Of a DNA stretch of 64,000 nucleotides, positions 28,976 to 40,994 are shown piece after piece (position 1 is the stretch's first letter; every line of letters starts with the position of its first letter). The stretch spans positions 12,338,001 to 12,402,000 of the forward strand of contig CM082577.2 in assembly GCA_040954595.2 (NCBI GenBank), given 5' to 3'. The notes beneath the pieces were generated by a model, which was not told the origin of the DNA, did no database searches, and saw nothing but the letters and a program-made list of their open reading frames with translations. Source of the DNA: Balanoglossus misakiensis (taxonomy: Eukaryota > Hemichordata). Position numbers and translations under genes: made by a program.

Positions 28976-30831
28976 GTGATGATGGACATATTAAACCGAC
29001 TGTTTCTAAGGAAGAAAGAGTGGGTTTACTAGTGAACCTGACAGTCTCTGACAAAGAAACAAACAAAAGGACATCACTTACCATAATTGGTAATGATGAG
29101 ACAATCGATTATGGAAAATAAGTAGCATGGTTTGAACAATGGGGCACAATGCAAATAGTGGTACCGGAGTTCGCCCAGGGCCGTTATACAGAAAATGGCT
29201 ACATTGTATGGTGTACATGTAGAGCTAATTAACCGCCCAGGGCCGTTAATCGACAGAAAAGTTTATCTACCATTTAGCTAAATGCAGAAGTATATTTTAG
29301 TTGACACTCATTGCAATCATTTAAATGATGATAAACAAAGGGTACAGTGTTGTGAAACACTTATTTCCCAATATACAATGTATTTCAATGATTTTTTTTT
29401 TTTTTTTAATATTTACAATTACACATTCATACAAATTGGCATTGGAACAAACTGATATTGCAAAACGGTTTCATAAATTTTCTTGAAACATTCGAACTAA
29501 CATATTCAAAAACCCTCAAAATCGCTCTTATCACAGTCCGACAAAAAAACCCTCGCATGACTGCCCAAATTTCGCCGGCGCTATCAGTACTGCAAACACT
29601 GCCGATGTCGTCATTGAGGTGGTCTGCCTGGCTAAGGACACTCGAGGTATGTATTGTCTCAAAACTGACAAAGTATGAGTGGAAGTACGAACTCTGTGCA
29701 CAACTAAATGTCCGGTTTCCGAAAATATCCTACGTTAATGCTTCAAAGAAAGTGATCGCCCAGACGCATCGAAAAGTACATGTCTACTCGAGGCTAGCCG
29801 GAAGTGCCTTGCCCGTATGCGTGACCCTCACCACCTTCGTCAAAGTCCATGGTCAAAGGCTACTAATCACCTGACTAGGACTTTTCTCGCTCGATCATCG
29901 CGATCGCGTCGACTGACAATCGAGATGCGATGTTCATTTTTAACTGAAAATTAGGCCTCAAAAAACAAATTGTTCATAAATTCCCGATCATTTGATCATC
30001 GGCCGACATTAGAGAGATTTTCATTACCGAAAGTCGGGCTTCAAAAATAAACAAGTTCGTAAATTCCCAATCATACATTGATTTATTTTCGTAAATGTCC
30101 ATTTTTCTTCGTAATTTATGAGTGTTAAGAGCGACAGTGAGAGCAATAAGTACAAGTCATCGATGTCATCGAATCCATGTTGGCAAGAAGCACCTCGACA
30201 TCAAATTTCATGATGGTCAACCTGGAACAATTTTGGCTCATATTATTTTCAGTAGGGGTTGGTGAAAGTACATGAGCAGCAATTTTGCAGGGAAAAATCA
30301 GACCACTATTGTTTTTTTCTTATCGGATGAAAAATGAAAAGGGGTAATGAATCTTAAAAAGGAACAAGAGACGCACAAAGGCATTTTGTATGTGTTAGTC
30401 AACATAGATCCAATGTCGTCACTGAATGGAATGTTCTGCTTCAACGCGTTCCAGAGTGCCACTGTCAATCATATGAACCCGCGGCCTTGGGTAATAAACT
30501 GCTACAGTTGACAGTGCGTTCTTCTGGACCATTCCACTTACATATTAAGTATGGTTGATAAGGAGGTATGATCATAAGCACTGCACCAAAAATTTGAGAT
30601 GCCTTAATTACTATTTTAACCTTTTTAAGCTTATTACTATTTCCTTGACGCTTTCCTTGACTTTTTTCAGCGGATTGGTCAAAGTGAAATGCCACCGACC
30701 AAGTCCAAAGTGAAACAGTAATTCTAAATAACGGCCCACCACAAATAACTGACTGTGGTTTCGGGTGGGCGAACTCTCACTAAACTCCAGTATAACTACA
30801 GGTTAATGCTAATTAACACAGAAGGATTTTT

Positions 30832-31401
30832 AGGTCCCATTGGTTTTTACCATGGGACCTTATGGGATCGGTTGCGTCTGTATGTATGTATGTATGGATG
30901 TATGTATGTCTGTATGTCCGTCCACATCAAAAACTTGAAAACCGCTGCGCGTATAACCTCGATATTTGGTGTGCAGATGCAGGCAGGGCTGTAGATGGGA
31001 GTTTGTCCAAATGAAGTTGTCATTGCCAAAAATATGCAAATTAGCTGGAAAAATGTGAATTTTGGTCAAAACTCAGTAACTCAAGAACTACTGGTCAGAT
31101 TGCTTTGCAAAGTGGTGTGTATTTACTTTATTAAGTTGTTTTAATTAGGCAGGAACTCCCTCCTGTGTTTCATATAAACATAGCAAATTCCTGAATGATT
31201 ACATAACTGGCTAAGTTTTATAGAGGCCAGCTGTTCTATTTAGTGTATGTACAGTACATATGCCATTGGCAGCTTATGGGTCAGTCAGTGTTTGCCCATT
31301 GATCTCTCTCTATGTGTGTGTGTGTGTCTGTATGTGGCCATGTACTCCGGTGTAGACTTTTTCTTGTGTAATCCCTCAATGGGACCGCCGTGTCCTTGAC
31401 G
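30832..31401 (+). mobile_element. repeat R1 copy (ends GGTCCCATTGG / AATGGGACC)
   Basis: Starts AGGTCCCATTGG, with a (TATG)n tract, then 'cgtccacatcaaaaacttgaa', and ends CAATGGGACCGCCGTGTCCTTGACGC. The short inverted GGTCCCATTG ends suggest a non-autonomous DNA transposon. Copied in the tandem duplication at 33371-33938. Confidence 0.7.
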
Positions 31402-31538
31402 CAATTTTTTATTTGTTTGTTTGTTTGCTTAGAGAAACCTACCTCAAATCACATTTCTATTTTGTGACTTCATTACTTAATATACTACATTTCAATTGTT
31501 GTGACATTGTTCTCATGCTCCTCCTTCATTACTTACAG

Positions 31539-31637
31539 GATGGAGAGACACCTTTGCACCTTGCAGCAGAGTATGGTGATGAAGGCCGTGTCAGATTGTT
31601 ATTGGAACACAAAGCTGATGCTAACATACAAAACAAG
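31539..31637 (+). CDS. ankyrin exon 1A
   Basis: 99 nt, phase 0-0, one 33-residue ankyrin repeat: DGETPLHLAAEYGDEGRVRL then LLEHKADANIQNK. Acceptor cttacag, donor gtaaat. Confidence 0.85.
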
Positions 31638-31779
31638 GTAAATACCAACCTGACTTCTACAGGTTAATTCTAATCAACATACAAACATTTGTTGGTGTGT
31701 TTTTGTTTATTTAAGGAAACCTCGCATTACATTTCATTTTTGTGACATTGTTCTCATGCTCCTCCTTCATTACTTACAG

Positions 31780-31878
31780 GATGGAGACACACCCTTCCAT
31801 ATTGCAGCAAGGTCTGGCAATAAAGGCTGTGTCAGATTGTTATTGGAACACAAAGCTGATGCTAACATACAAAACAAG
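31780..31878 (+). CDS. ankyrin exon 2A
   Basis: 99 nt, phase 0-0: DGDTPFHIAARSGNKGCVRL then LLEHKADANIQNK. 241 bp from the previous exon start, and the intron is nearly the same sequence. Confidence 0.85.
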
Positions 31879-32020
31879 GTAAATACCAACCTGACTTCTA
31901 CAGGTTAATTCTAATCAACATACAAACATTTGTTGGTGTGTTTTTGTTTATTTAAGGAAACCTCGCATTACATTTCATTTTTGTGACATTGTTCTCATGC
32001 TCCTCCTTCATTACTTACAG

Positions 32021-32119
32021 GATGGAGACACACCCTTCCATATTGCAGCAAGGTCTGGCAATAAAGGCTGTGTCAGATTGTTATTGGAACACAAAGCTGA
32101 TACTAACATACAAAACAAG
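32021..32119 (+). CDS. ankyrin exon 3A
   Basis: 99 nt, phase 0-0, as exon 2A but ending KADTNIQNK. Confidence 0.85.
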
Positions 32120-32265
32120 GTAAATACCAACCTGACTTCTACAAGTTAATGATATAAATGTGGAAAGATTTATGTATTTACATGTATTTGTTTGTTTAAA
32201 AAAACCTCGCAGTTCAATTGTCATTTTGTGACATTGTTCTCATGCTCCTCCTTCATTGCGTACAG

Positions 32266-32412
32266 GATGGAGTTAATGCTTCAAAGAAAGTGATCGCCCA
32301 GACGCATCGAAAAGTACATGTCTACTCGAGGCTAGCCGGAAGTGCCTTGCCCGTATGCGTGACCCTCACCACCTTCGTCAAAGTCCATGGTCAAAGGCTA
32401 CTAATCACCTGA
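32266..32412 (+). pseudogene. ankyrin exon 4A cut by the tandem-duplication joint
   Basis: The acceptor (gcgtacag) and the first two codons (GATGGA) are intact. At 32272 the sequence jumps to the start of duplication copy B. If spliced in, the frame would run through unrelated sequence to a stop at 32412. The intact counterpart is 34801-34899. Confidence 0.85.
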
Positions 32413-33370
32413 CTAGGACTTTTCTCGCTCGATCATCGCGATCGCGTCGACTGACAATCGAGATGCGATGTTCATTTTTAACTGAAAATTAGGCCTCAAA
32501 AAACAAATTGTTCATAAATTCCCGATCATTTGATCATCGGCCGACATTAGAGAGATTTTCATTACCGAAAGTCGGGCTTCAAAAATAAACAAGTTCGTAA
32601 ATTCCCAATCATACATTGATTTATTTTCGTAAATGTCCATTTTTCTTCGTAATTTATGAGTGTTAAGAGCGACAGTGAGAGCAATAAGTACAAGTCATCG
32701 ATGTCATCGAATCCATGTTGGCAAGAAGCACCTCGACATCAAATTTCATGATGGTCAACCTGGAACAATTTTGGCTCATATTATTTTCAGTAGGGGTTGG
32801 TGAAAGTACATGAGCAGCAATTTTGCAGGGAAAAATCAGACCACTATTGTTTTTTTCTTATCGGATGAAAAATGAAAAGGGGGTAATGAATCTTAAAAAG
32901 GAACAAGAGACGCACAAAGGCATTTTGTATGTGTTAGTCAACATAGATCCAATGTCGTCACTGAATGGAATGTTCTGCTTCAATGCGTTCCAGAGTGCCA
33001 CTGTCAATCATATGAACCCGCGGCCTTGGGTAATAAACTGCTACAGTTGACAGTGCGTTCTTCTGGACCATTCCACTTACATATTAAGTATGGTTGATAA
33101 GGAGGTATGATCATAAGCACTGCACCAAAAATTTGAGATGCCTTAATTACTATTTTAACCTTTTTAAGCTTATTACTATTTCCTTGACGCTTTCCTTGAC
33201 TTTTTTCAGCGGATTGGTCAAAGTGAAATGCCACCGACCAAGTCCAAAGTGAAACAGTAATTCTAAATAACGGCCCACCACAAATAACTGACTGTGGTTT
33301 CGGGTGGGCGAACTCTCACTAAACTCCAGTATAACTACAGGTTAATGCTAATTAACACAGAAGGATTTTT

Positions 33371-33938
33371 AGGTCCCATTGGTTTTTACCATGGGACCTT
33401 ATGGGATCGGTTGCGTCTGTATGTATGTATGGATGTATGTATGTCTGTATGTCCGTCCACATCAAAAACTTGAAAACCGCTGCGCGTATAACCTCGATAT
33501 TTGGTGTGCAGATGCAGGCAGGGCTGTAGATGGGAGTTTGTCCAAATGAAGTTGTCATTGCCAAAAATATGCAAATTAGCTGGAAAAATGTGAATTTTGG
33601 TCAAAACTCAGTAACTCAAGAACTACTGGTCAGATTGCTTTGCAAAGTGGTGTGTATTTACTTTATTAAGTTGTTTTAATTAGGCAGGAACTCCCTCCTG
33701 TGTTTCATATAAACATAGCAAATTCCTGAATGATTACATAACTGGCTAAGTTTTATAGAGGCCAGCTGTTCTATTTAGTGTATGTACAGTACATATGCCA
33801 TTGGCAGCTTATGGGTCAGTCAGTGTTTGCCCATTGATCTCTCTCTATGTGTGTGTGTGTGTCTGTATGTGGCCATGTACTCCGGTGTAGACTTTTTCTT
33901 GTGTAATCCCTCAATGGGACCGCCGTGTCCTTGACGCA
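33371..33938 (+). mobile_element. repeat R1 copy inside duplication copy B
   Basis: Same element as 30832-31401, with a (TATG) tract shorter by one unit. Confidence 0.7.
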
Positions 33939-34073
33939 ATTTTTTATTTGTTTGTTTGTTTGCTTAGAGAAACCTACCTCAAATCACATTTCTATTTTGT
34001 GACTTCATTACTTAATATACTACATTTCAATTGTTGTGACATTGTTCTCATGCTCCTCCTTCATTACTTACAG

Positions 34074-34172
34074 GATGGAGAGACACCTTTGCACCTTGCA
34101 GCAGAGTATGGTGATGAAGGCCGTGTCAGATTGTTATTGGAACACAAAGCTGATGCTAACATACAAAACAAG
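34074..34172 (+). CDS. ankyrin exon 1B
   Basis: 99 nt, phase 0-0. Same translation as exon 1A. Confidence 0.85.
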
Positions 34173-34314
34173 GTAAATACCAACCTGACTTCTACAGGTT
34201 AATTCTAATCAACATACAAACATTTGTTGGTGTGTTTTTGTTTATTTAAGGAAACCTCGCATTACATTTCATTTTTGTGACATTGTTCTCATGCTCCTCC
34301 TTCATTACTTACAG

Positions 34315-34413
34315 GATGGAGACACACCCTTCCATATTGCAGCAAGGTCTGGCAATAAAGGCTGTGTCAGATTGTTATTGGAACACAAAGCTGATGCTAA
34401 CATACAAAACAAG
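34315..34413 (+). CDS. ankyrin exon 2B
   Basis: 99 nt, phase 0-0. Same translation as exon 2A. Confidence 0.85.
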
Positions 34414-34555
34414 GTAAATACCAACCTGACTTCTACAGGTTAATTCTAATCAACATACAAACATTTGTTGGTGTGTTTTTGTTTATTTAAGGAAACCTCG
34501 CATTACATTTCATTTTTGTGACATTGTTCTCATGCTCCTCCTTCATTACTTACAG

Positions 34556-34654
34556 GATGGAGACACACCCTTCCATATTGCAGCAAGGTCTGGCAATAAA
34601 GGCTGTGTCAGATTGTTATTGGAATACAAAGCTGATACTAACATACAAAACAAG
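34556..34654 (+). CDS. ankyrin exon 3B
   Basis: 99 nt, phase 0-0. Differs from 3A by His to Tyr (LLEYKADT), one of the few coding differences between duplication copies. Confidence 0.85.
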
Positions 34655-34800
34655 GTAAATACCAACCTGACTTCTACAGGTTAATGATATAAATGTGGAA
34701 AGATTTATGTATTTACATGTATTTGTTTGTTTAAAAAAACCTCGCAGTTCAATTGTCATTTTGTGACATTGTTCTCATGCTCCTCCTTCATTGCGTACAG

Positions 34801-34899
34801 GATGGAGAGACACCTTTGCACCTTGCAGCAGAGTATGGTGATGAAGGCCGTGTCAGATTGTTATTGGAACACAAAGCTGATGCTAACATACAAAACAAG
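34801..34899 (+). CDS. ankyrin exon 4 (intact)
   Basis: 99 nt, phase 0-0: DGETPLHLAAEYGDEGRVRL..., the same translation as exon 1. This is the exon whose copy at 32266 is broken. Confidence 0.85.
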
Positions 34900-35041
34900 G
34901 TAAATACCAACCTGACTTCTACAGGTTAATTCTAATCAACATACAAACATTTGTTGGTGTGTTTTTGTTTATTTAAGGAAACCTCGCATTACATTTCATT
35001 TTTGTGACATTGTTCTCATGCTCCTCCTTCATTACTTACAG

Positions 35042-35140
35042 GATGGAGACACACCTTTACACAAGGTAGCAAGGTCTGGCAGTAAAGGCTGTGTCAGATT
35101 GTTATTGGAACACAAAGCTGATACTGACATACAAAACAAA
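35042..35140 (+). CDS. ankyrin exon 5
   Basis: 99 nt, phase 0-0: DGDTPLHKVARSGSKGCVRL then LLEHKADTDIQNK. The last codon is AAA, so the donor is AAA|gtaaat. Confidence 0.85.
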
Positions 35141-35229
35141 GTAAATACCAACCTGACTTCTACAGGTTAATGCTATCAATGTGGAAAGATTAATTCATAT
35201 ATAAAAATTTTATCTCCAGAAAAGCAATA

Positions 35230-35521
35230 TTACCAGTACATAATTCTTTGTAATGAGGGAGAGATCCCTACTGAGATTTGTACACACAGCATGCATGATT
35301 ACATAACCGGCTAACTTTAAAAGAGACCAGCTGTTCTATTTTTTGTATGTACAGTACACATGCCATTGGCAGCTTATGGGTCAGTCAGTGTTTGCCCGTT
35401 GATCTCTCCATGTGTGTGTGTGTGTGTGTGTGCATGTGTATGTCTGTCTGTATATGTACTACTGTGTAGACTTTTTCTTGTGTAATCCCTAAATGGGACC
35501 ACAGTGTCCTTGACACGATTT
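35230..35521 (+). repeat. 3' part of repeat R1
   Basis: Ends 'aaatgggaccacagtgtccttgacac', has a (TG)n run and lacks the R1 start. It explains the longer spacing between ankyrin exons 5 and 6. Confidence 0.65.
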
Positions 35522-35568
35522 TTGTGACATTGGAGAAAAAAATCTCCTTCTCCTCCTTCATTACTTAG

Positions 35569-35667
35569 GGTGGAGACACACCCTTCCATATTGCAGCAAG
35601 GTCTGGCAATAAAGGCTGTGTCATATTGTTATTGGAACACAAAGCTGATACTAACATACAAAACAAG
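35569..35667 (+). CDS. ankyrin exon 6 with altered acceptor
   Basis: 99 nt, phase 0-0: GGDTPFHIAARSGNKGCVIL.... The acceptor is ttacttag|GG, where sister exons have ttacttacag, as if CA had been lost. It is still AG, but splicing may be weaker. Confidence 0.75.
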
Positions 35668-35811
35668 GTAAATACCAACCTGACTTCTACAGGTTAATGA
35701 TATCAATGTGGAAAGATTTATTTATTTACATGTATTTGTTTGTTTAAAGAAACCTCGCAGTTCATGTAATTTTGTGACATTGTTCTCATGCTCCTCCTTC
35801 ATTACGTACAG

Positions 35812-35910
35812 GATGGAGAGACACCTTTGCACCTTGCAGCAGAGTATGGTGATGAAGGCCGTGTCAGATTGTTATTGGAACACAAAGCTGATGCTAACAT
35901 TCAAAACAAG
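35812..35910 (+). CDS. ankyrin exon 7
   Basis: 99 nt, phase 0-0: DGETPLHLAAEYGDEGRVRL..., as exon 1. Confidence 0.85.
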
Positions 35911-36040
35911 GTAAATACCAACCTGACTTCTACAGGTTAATTCTAATCAACATACAAACGTTTGTGATTTTTTAAGGAGGCCTCACAGTAGATTTCAATT
36001 TTATGGCATTGTTCTCATGCTCCTCCTTCATTACTTACAG

Positions 36041-36139
36041 GGTGGAGACACACCTTTACACAAGGTAGCAAGGTCTGGCAGTAAAGGCTGTGTCAGATTG
36101 TTATTGGAACACAAAGCTGATACTAACATACAAAACAAG
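36041..36139 (+). CDS. ankyrin exon 8
   Basis: 99 nt, phase 0-0: GGDTPLHKVARSGSKGCVRL.... Last member of the nearly identical array. Confidence 0.85.
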
Positions 36140-36576
36140 GTAAATACCAACCTGACTTCTACAGGTTAATGCTATCAATGTGAAAAGATTTATTCATTTA
36201 TTTGTTTGTTTGTTTTATTGTTTGTTTATTTAAGGAGCTCACAGTACACTTCAACTTTTTAGGGGCCCAAGTCTACCGGGCTTGGGCACCTATATGAATT
36301 GTTAGAATTTTTAGAGGCCCAAACCCCCTTTTCTTCTTTATTCGTCTGACCTGTTTTTTTGGCCACGTAGACACGTAGATCCCGACGCATTGCCCTCCGC
36401 TACACGCCGGGCAATACCGGGCGCTAATGTCCTTGAGCACACTTTGCGGTATTTTTGTAATAACCTCATAACATTTAACAGAAATGTTCAATATTTATCA
36501 GCAAAAATAGCTCATACATATATCCAATGTCATAAATATTTTAAATTGACAAATATTAATTATATTAAATTGACAG

Positions 36577-36675
36577 ACTGGTATGACTGTACTGCATGAA
36601 GCTGCAGCCAATAATTTTCCTAAAGCAGTGAATATCCTGATAGAAGCTGGGGCAGATAAAGACAAAACAGATCAG
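36577..36675 (+). CDS. ankyrin exon 9 (block I, unit a)
   Basis: 99 nt, phase 0-0: TGMTVLHEAAANNFPKAVNI, then LIEAGADKDKTDQ. Clearly different from exons 1-8. Paralogue of 59579-59677. Confidence 0.85.
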
Positions 36676-36805
36676 GTATATTTCATCTCATCTTTCTCAG
36701 TATAGGGCTTTTAGTATGTATCGAGTATAGTATGTGTTGACTATTAGAAAAAATAGTGCATTAGTTGATATATGATCATTTTCCCACATACTCATTAATT
36801 GCAAG

Positions 36806-36904
36806 GTTGGTGACACAGCTCTGCACTATGCTGTAAAGAATGGACATCACCAGGTTGTCAAAGTGTTAATAAACAAAGATGTCAACCTAAACTTAGACAA
36901 TGAG
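36806..36904 (+). CDS. ankyrin exon 10 (block I, unit b)
   Basis: 99 nt, phase 0-0: VGDTALHYAVKNGHHQVVKV, then LINKDVNLNLDNE. Acceptor attgcaag. Paralogue of 60370-60468. Confidence 0.85.
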
Positions 36905-37087
36905 GTAAGTGTTGATCATATTTCTCTATTACCTCCCAATTGGTTTTTCTTTTTATTCATACTCCAATTTGTTATGCCGTTGGTAATGGAATATGGTTAC
37001 ATTTTGGAAAGCAGATAAATTTAACAGCAATTCATTTAAAAACTGGTGGCAGTTGAAATTTTCAATCCAATATTTCTTTACTTCTAG

Positions 37088-37183
37088 GATGGTGAGACTG
37101 CACTCTATTCTGCTCTTAAACTTCGGGACATTGAGTCTGCCAAACATTTGCTTAATGCAAATGCCCGTCTGCACAAGAATGCG
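37088..37183 (+). CDS. ankyrin exon 11 (block I, unit c)
   Basis: 96 nt, phase 0-0: DGETALYSALKLRDIESAKH, then LLNANARLHKNA. Paralogue of 60655-60750. Confidence 0.85.
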
Positions 37184-38095
37184 GTAAGCTGAATTTTAAT
37201 AGCAACAGTTCATTCATATTATATATATATTTTATCAGTAAGTAATATTTTTAAAGGGACATTAACTGAACATTTGGCTTTATTTTCAGTATTTTTGTTC
37301 TGTGTACCAAATGTAATTTCTTGTTTTACTCAAAACAACATGCTAATTACCCACAGTACTCTGCTTGTCAACATAGCCATTGTAATTAATGAATTCTTGT
37401 CCGAACTTGAATGCAAATATTTCACAATCACATTGCTGATTATATACATAGTATGCGTTTAACCAGAAACTTTCAATATTTATCAGCAAATTAGCTCATT
37501 AATAAATCCAATTTCAAAAATATTTTAAGTTGACAAATAGTAATTATATTAAATTGGCAGACAATGCACTATTTCCGTTTTCTAAATTTTCAATTTACCA
37601 AAAATCTCTTTATACTAATGAGAGGGGGGGGGGAGCTGATAGTATCAATCTTTTGCCTAGGAATGCATGAAATTGTGCCACTGGTTTTCGCGGCAACTTC
37701 TTACCATGGATCATACAATCATTATTTTTAGAGAGGGCCGAGGAGATGGGAGGGTGAACATGCGTACTTGAATTAGCATGCATAACATTGAGACCTAACC
37801 CCTACTTTAACCTAACCCGTTAGTTTTTTCCCTACCCTCGTCTGTATTTTTGTAACTTTTTTTATTTTACGATATGCGTGATCGGTCCCTCTTTGTTCAA
37901 GTAAACATGGTCACCCGCCACAGTCCCCGACCTTCCCTCCAAAGTAAAGATTTCATATTCTAAGTGGTATCTTGAACCTGCTAAAGTTTTATGCGATTTT
38001 TGTTCAATGTCGCAAACTTGTACGCTGTCATGTTCACCCTCCCATCTCCTCCTCAAGGATTTTTGTTACTTACAAGTTGTTTGTATAATCGTTAC
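37184..38095. other. intron, no gene seen
   Basis: AT-rich, with a G run at 37625-37633. No exon recognised. Confidence 0.5.
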
Positions 38096-38352
38096 ATTAT
38101 GCATGGTATGGATGGATGGATGGATGGATGGATGTATGTCCGTCCACATCAAAAACTTGAAAACCACTGCGTGTATCACCTTGAAATTTGGTGTGCAGAT
38201 GCAGGCTGGGCTGTAGATGGGAGTTTGTTCAAATGAAGTTGTCATTGCCAAAAATATGCAAATTAGCTGGAAAAATGTGAATTTGGTCAAAACTTGGTAA
38301 CCCAAGAACTACTGGTCAGATTGCTTTGCAGAGTGGTGTGTATTTACTTAAG
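38096..38352 (+). repeat. partial repeat R1 (5' part)
   Basis: A (GGAT)n run, then the R1 core 'ccgtccacatcaaaaacttg'. It lacks both R1 ends. Confidence 0.7.
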
Positions 38353-38533
38353 GTGGCATTGCATGAAACCGTCGAGACTTTTTCAGAGGCCTATTTCTCA
38401 AAGACAACTTTAAAACCCCCATAAACCATATATATTCTGGAAGCTGATCATGAGTTTTTGAACTTTTGTTTGAGTTGAATATATTATTGATCCCCGGAAA
38501 TGGTGGCATTTTTGGGTTAAAAAAACCATTTTT

Positions 38534-40383
38534 AGGTCCCATTGGTATGTACCATGGGACCTTATGGGATCGGTAGCGTCTGTATGTTTGTATGGATGTA
38601 TGGATGTATGTCTGTATGTCCGTCCACATCAAAAACTTGAAAACCGCTGTGCGTATGACCTCGATATTTGGTGTGTAGATGCAGCCAGGGCTGTAGATGG
38701 GAGTTTGTTCAAATGAAGTTGTCATTGCCAAAAATATGCAAATTAGCTGGGAAAATTTGAAATTGGTCAAAACTCAAAAACTCGACAACCACTGGTCAGA
38801 TTGATTTGAAAATTGGCTTGTATGTATCTTATGTCTACCTCAAACAGTCCTGTATGTTTTGAGCTGATATTATCGATTTCCTATTTTTTATGCATTTTTT
38901 TTTATTTTTCCATGTTATTGGTAGAAAGTCTTCATTTCTGAAAGTGATGGGTTTACTTCTTTGAAATTTAGTATGAAGCTTCCTAATGGTTGTCTGAGTA
39001 ACCATAGTTTTGTTCAAATTGTTGCAAAATTTGCATATTTATAATTTTGAGCGATATTGGTCAAAATTATTTTCTTTAAAAAAGCATGCCAGATTGCTTT
39101 GCAATTTGGTAGGCATGTTCGTAGGGTAACCTAAGTAATATGTTGTAAAAAAATGTGATATTTGCATAAATGTGTCATCGGGGAAACTTTTGCAATTTTG
39201 TCAAAACTTGTTTTCTCTGAAACCACTTGTCAAGCTTTGGCAGCAGGTTCCTTGTAGTGATCGAAGTAAGATATTGTACAATTTTGGTGAATATTTGCAT
39301 ATTTGTGTTTTTGCCAATTTTGAACAAATATTTTCTGTGAAACTGCTTGTTAGATTGCTTTGAAATTTGTTTTTTCTCTGATTGCTTTGAAATTTAGGAT
39401 ATAATTTCATAACACATACATGTATATGTGCAACTTTTAGTCTATTCTGATATCAGAAATATTCAATATTTAGCAAGTTTTTTTGTAAGTTTCTTTGTTT
39501 TTTGTTAGCAAATCTTCTCCTAAACCAATTGTCCAGTTGTTTTTAAAGTTACTATTTACAAGGAGTTGTTACCCCGAACTAAGACATGTTTACATAACTT
39601 TAATAGGCCAGCTGTTACAGAGACCACCAGCTATTAAATTTTTAATTACCAGTGGCAGGTCAGTGTGTGTGTGTGTGTGTCTGTCTGTATGTCTGTTCCA
39701 GGGCTGACTGAAAGAAGTTGCTTCTCATATGTGTTTGTACAGACAATTGTTGGTCAATTTTTTTTCCAGCACCACTTGTAAGACTGCCATGACACATGAG
39801 TTTATTGGGCATGTTCCTTGTTAATTTTTTTACATTCCATATTTCTGTATCGTAAGATCATATCTGCTTGCAATGTCACCTGTAATTTTTATTCTTGTGT
39901 GTCACTGTTTCCGCATAATCCTCAAATGGGACCACAGTGTCCTTGACGCTATTTTTTGATATTATGTCATTAAATTTAAATTAGATAAAAAAGTTGACCA
40001 TGCATCATGCATCTTAATATGTCATTCGAAACTAGAGTACACGTGCAAAAAGACGGTAATTTTGTTTTGCGTTATCTGCTTCCATTGAGTAACAGCGTTT
40101 GAATGAGTTCTTTGTAATTAGGTCCAGACCCCCTCCTGTGATGTATATACACAGCAAATTCCTGCATGATTACATAACTTTTAAGAGACCAGCTGTTCTA
40201 TTTAGTGTATGTACAGTACCTATGCCATTGGCAGCTTATTGGTGAAGTCAGTGTTTGCCCATTGATCTCTCTCTATCTGTGTGTGTGTGTGTGTGTGTGT
40301 CTGTCTGTCTGTATATGGCCATGTACTCCGGTGTAGACTTTTTCTTGTGGAATTCCTCAATGGGACCACCGTGTCCTTGACGC
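38534..40383 (+). mobile_element. long repeat R1 copy
   Basis: Starts AGGTCCCATTGG and ends CAATGGGACCACCGTGTCCTTGACGC. It has the same ends as the 570-bp copies but an extra 1.3 kb in the middle, containing repeated 'agattgctttgaaatttg'. The same long form is at 45692-54075 (interrupted). Probably the fuller version of R1. No ORF of note. Confidence 0.7.
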
Positions 40384-40645
40384 GATTTTTGCTATTAGTG
40401 GTAACAATCATCCAAAGCCATTTCTCTCATTCTTTTTAGATATTAATTACCATGCACATTTCTTCAAATTGTGACGATGTTCCACGTTAGATATTTTTGA
40501 GCAAATACATTTGCCTAAAGACAGGAATGAAAATTTAGCATTGACAGACTTGTTCAAAATGTGATATTATAATTCACGATTTAGGTGTATTCATATTGCT
40601 TTGTTAGTGTTCTCATGGGGTGGGTCAGTACTGGTCATTAAGAAG

Positions 40646-40835
40646 ATTATGACAGAACTTCATGACCTCTGCAGGCAATCTGTGCCGTACAGAAGTTATT
40701 TTCATGAGTGATGCGGTGTATTCTGCCACTGTATTTGTAGCGAGCGAAAATACGGCAGAATACTCCGCATCACTAGTGAAAATAACTTCTGTACGGCACA
40801 GATCGCATGCAGAGGTCATGAAATTCTGTTATTAT
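40646..40835. repeat. foldback of about 190 bp
   Basis: The left arm (ACAGAACTTCATGACCTCTG, then CTGTGCCGTACAGAAG) is mirrored by the right arm (CTTCTGTACGGCACAG, then CAGAGGTCATGAAATTCTGT). The loop is near 40735. MITE-like hairpin. Confidence 0.85.
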
Positions 40836-40994
40836 TGCATATGTTTTCGCAGATTTCGATCGCGGCGTATTGATTTTCATTACAGTGATGCGCCACTGGC
40901 TATGCAACCCAGAGATGGCCACTCATTGGACAAAATGATGCAACCTTTGTTATGCAAAGTAGGGTCAAGTCGGGTCTTTTCATCGGTGATTCAG

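Larger units (their letters stand above)
29734..32271 (+). repeat. 2.54-kb direct tandem duplication, copy A
   Basis: Matches 32272-34806 with only a handful of differences seen by eye (a G insertion, a 4-bp microsatellite change, a few substitutions). The unit begins GTTAATGCTTCAAAG and ends inside an ankyrin exon (GATGGA). It contains repeat R1 and ankyrin exons at 31539, 31780, 32021 and the start of a fourth. Confidence 0.95.
32272..34806 (+). repeat. 2.54-kb direct tandem duplication, copy B
   Basis: Second copy of 29734-32271. It runs on without a break into the rest of the intact ankyrin exon at 34801-34899. Confidence 0.95.

Noticed and set aside
29458-29874. 138-codon + strand ORF ending in the duplicated unit
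   Set aside because: Half of it lies in the duplicated unit, and the second copy is fused to a different upstream sequence; composition is not convincing and no splice sites fit.
30870-30920. TATG/GGAT tandem tracts as a possible regulatory array or CRISPR-like repeat
   Set aside because: Simple microsatellites inside repeat R1, with no spacers; the same tract is in every R1 copy.
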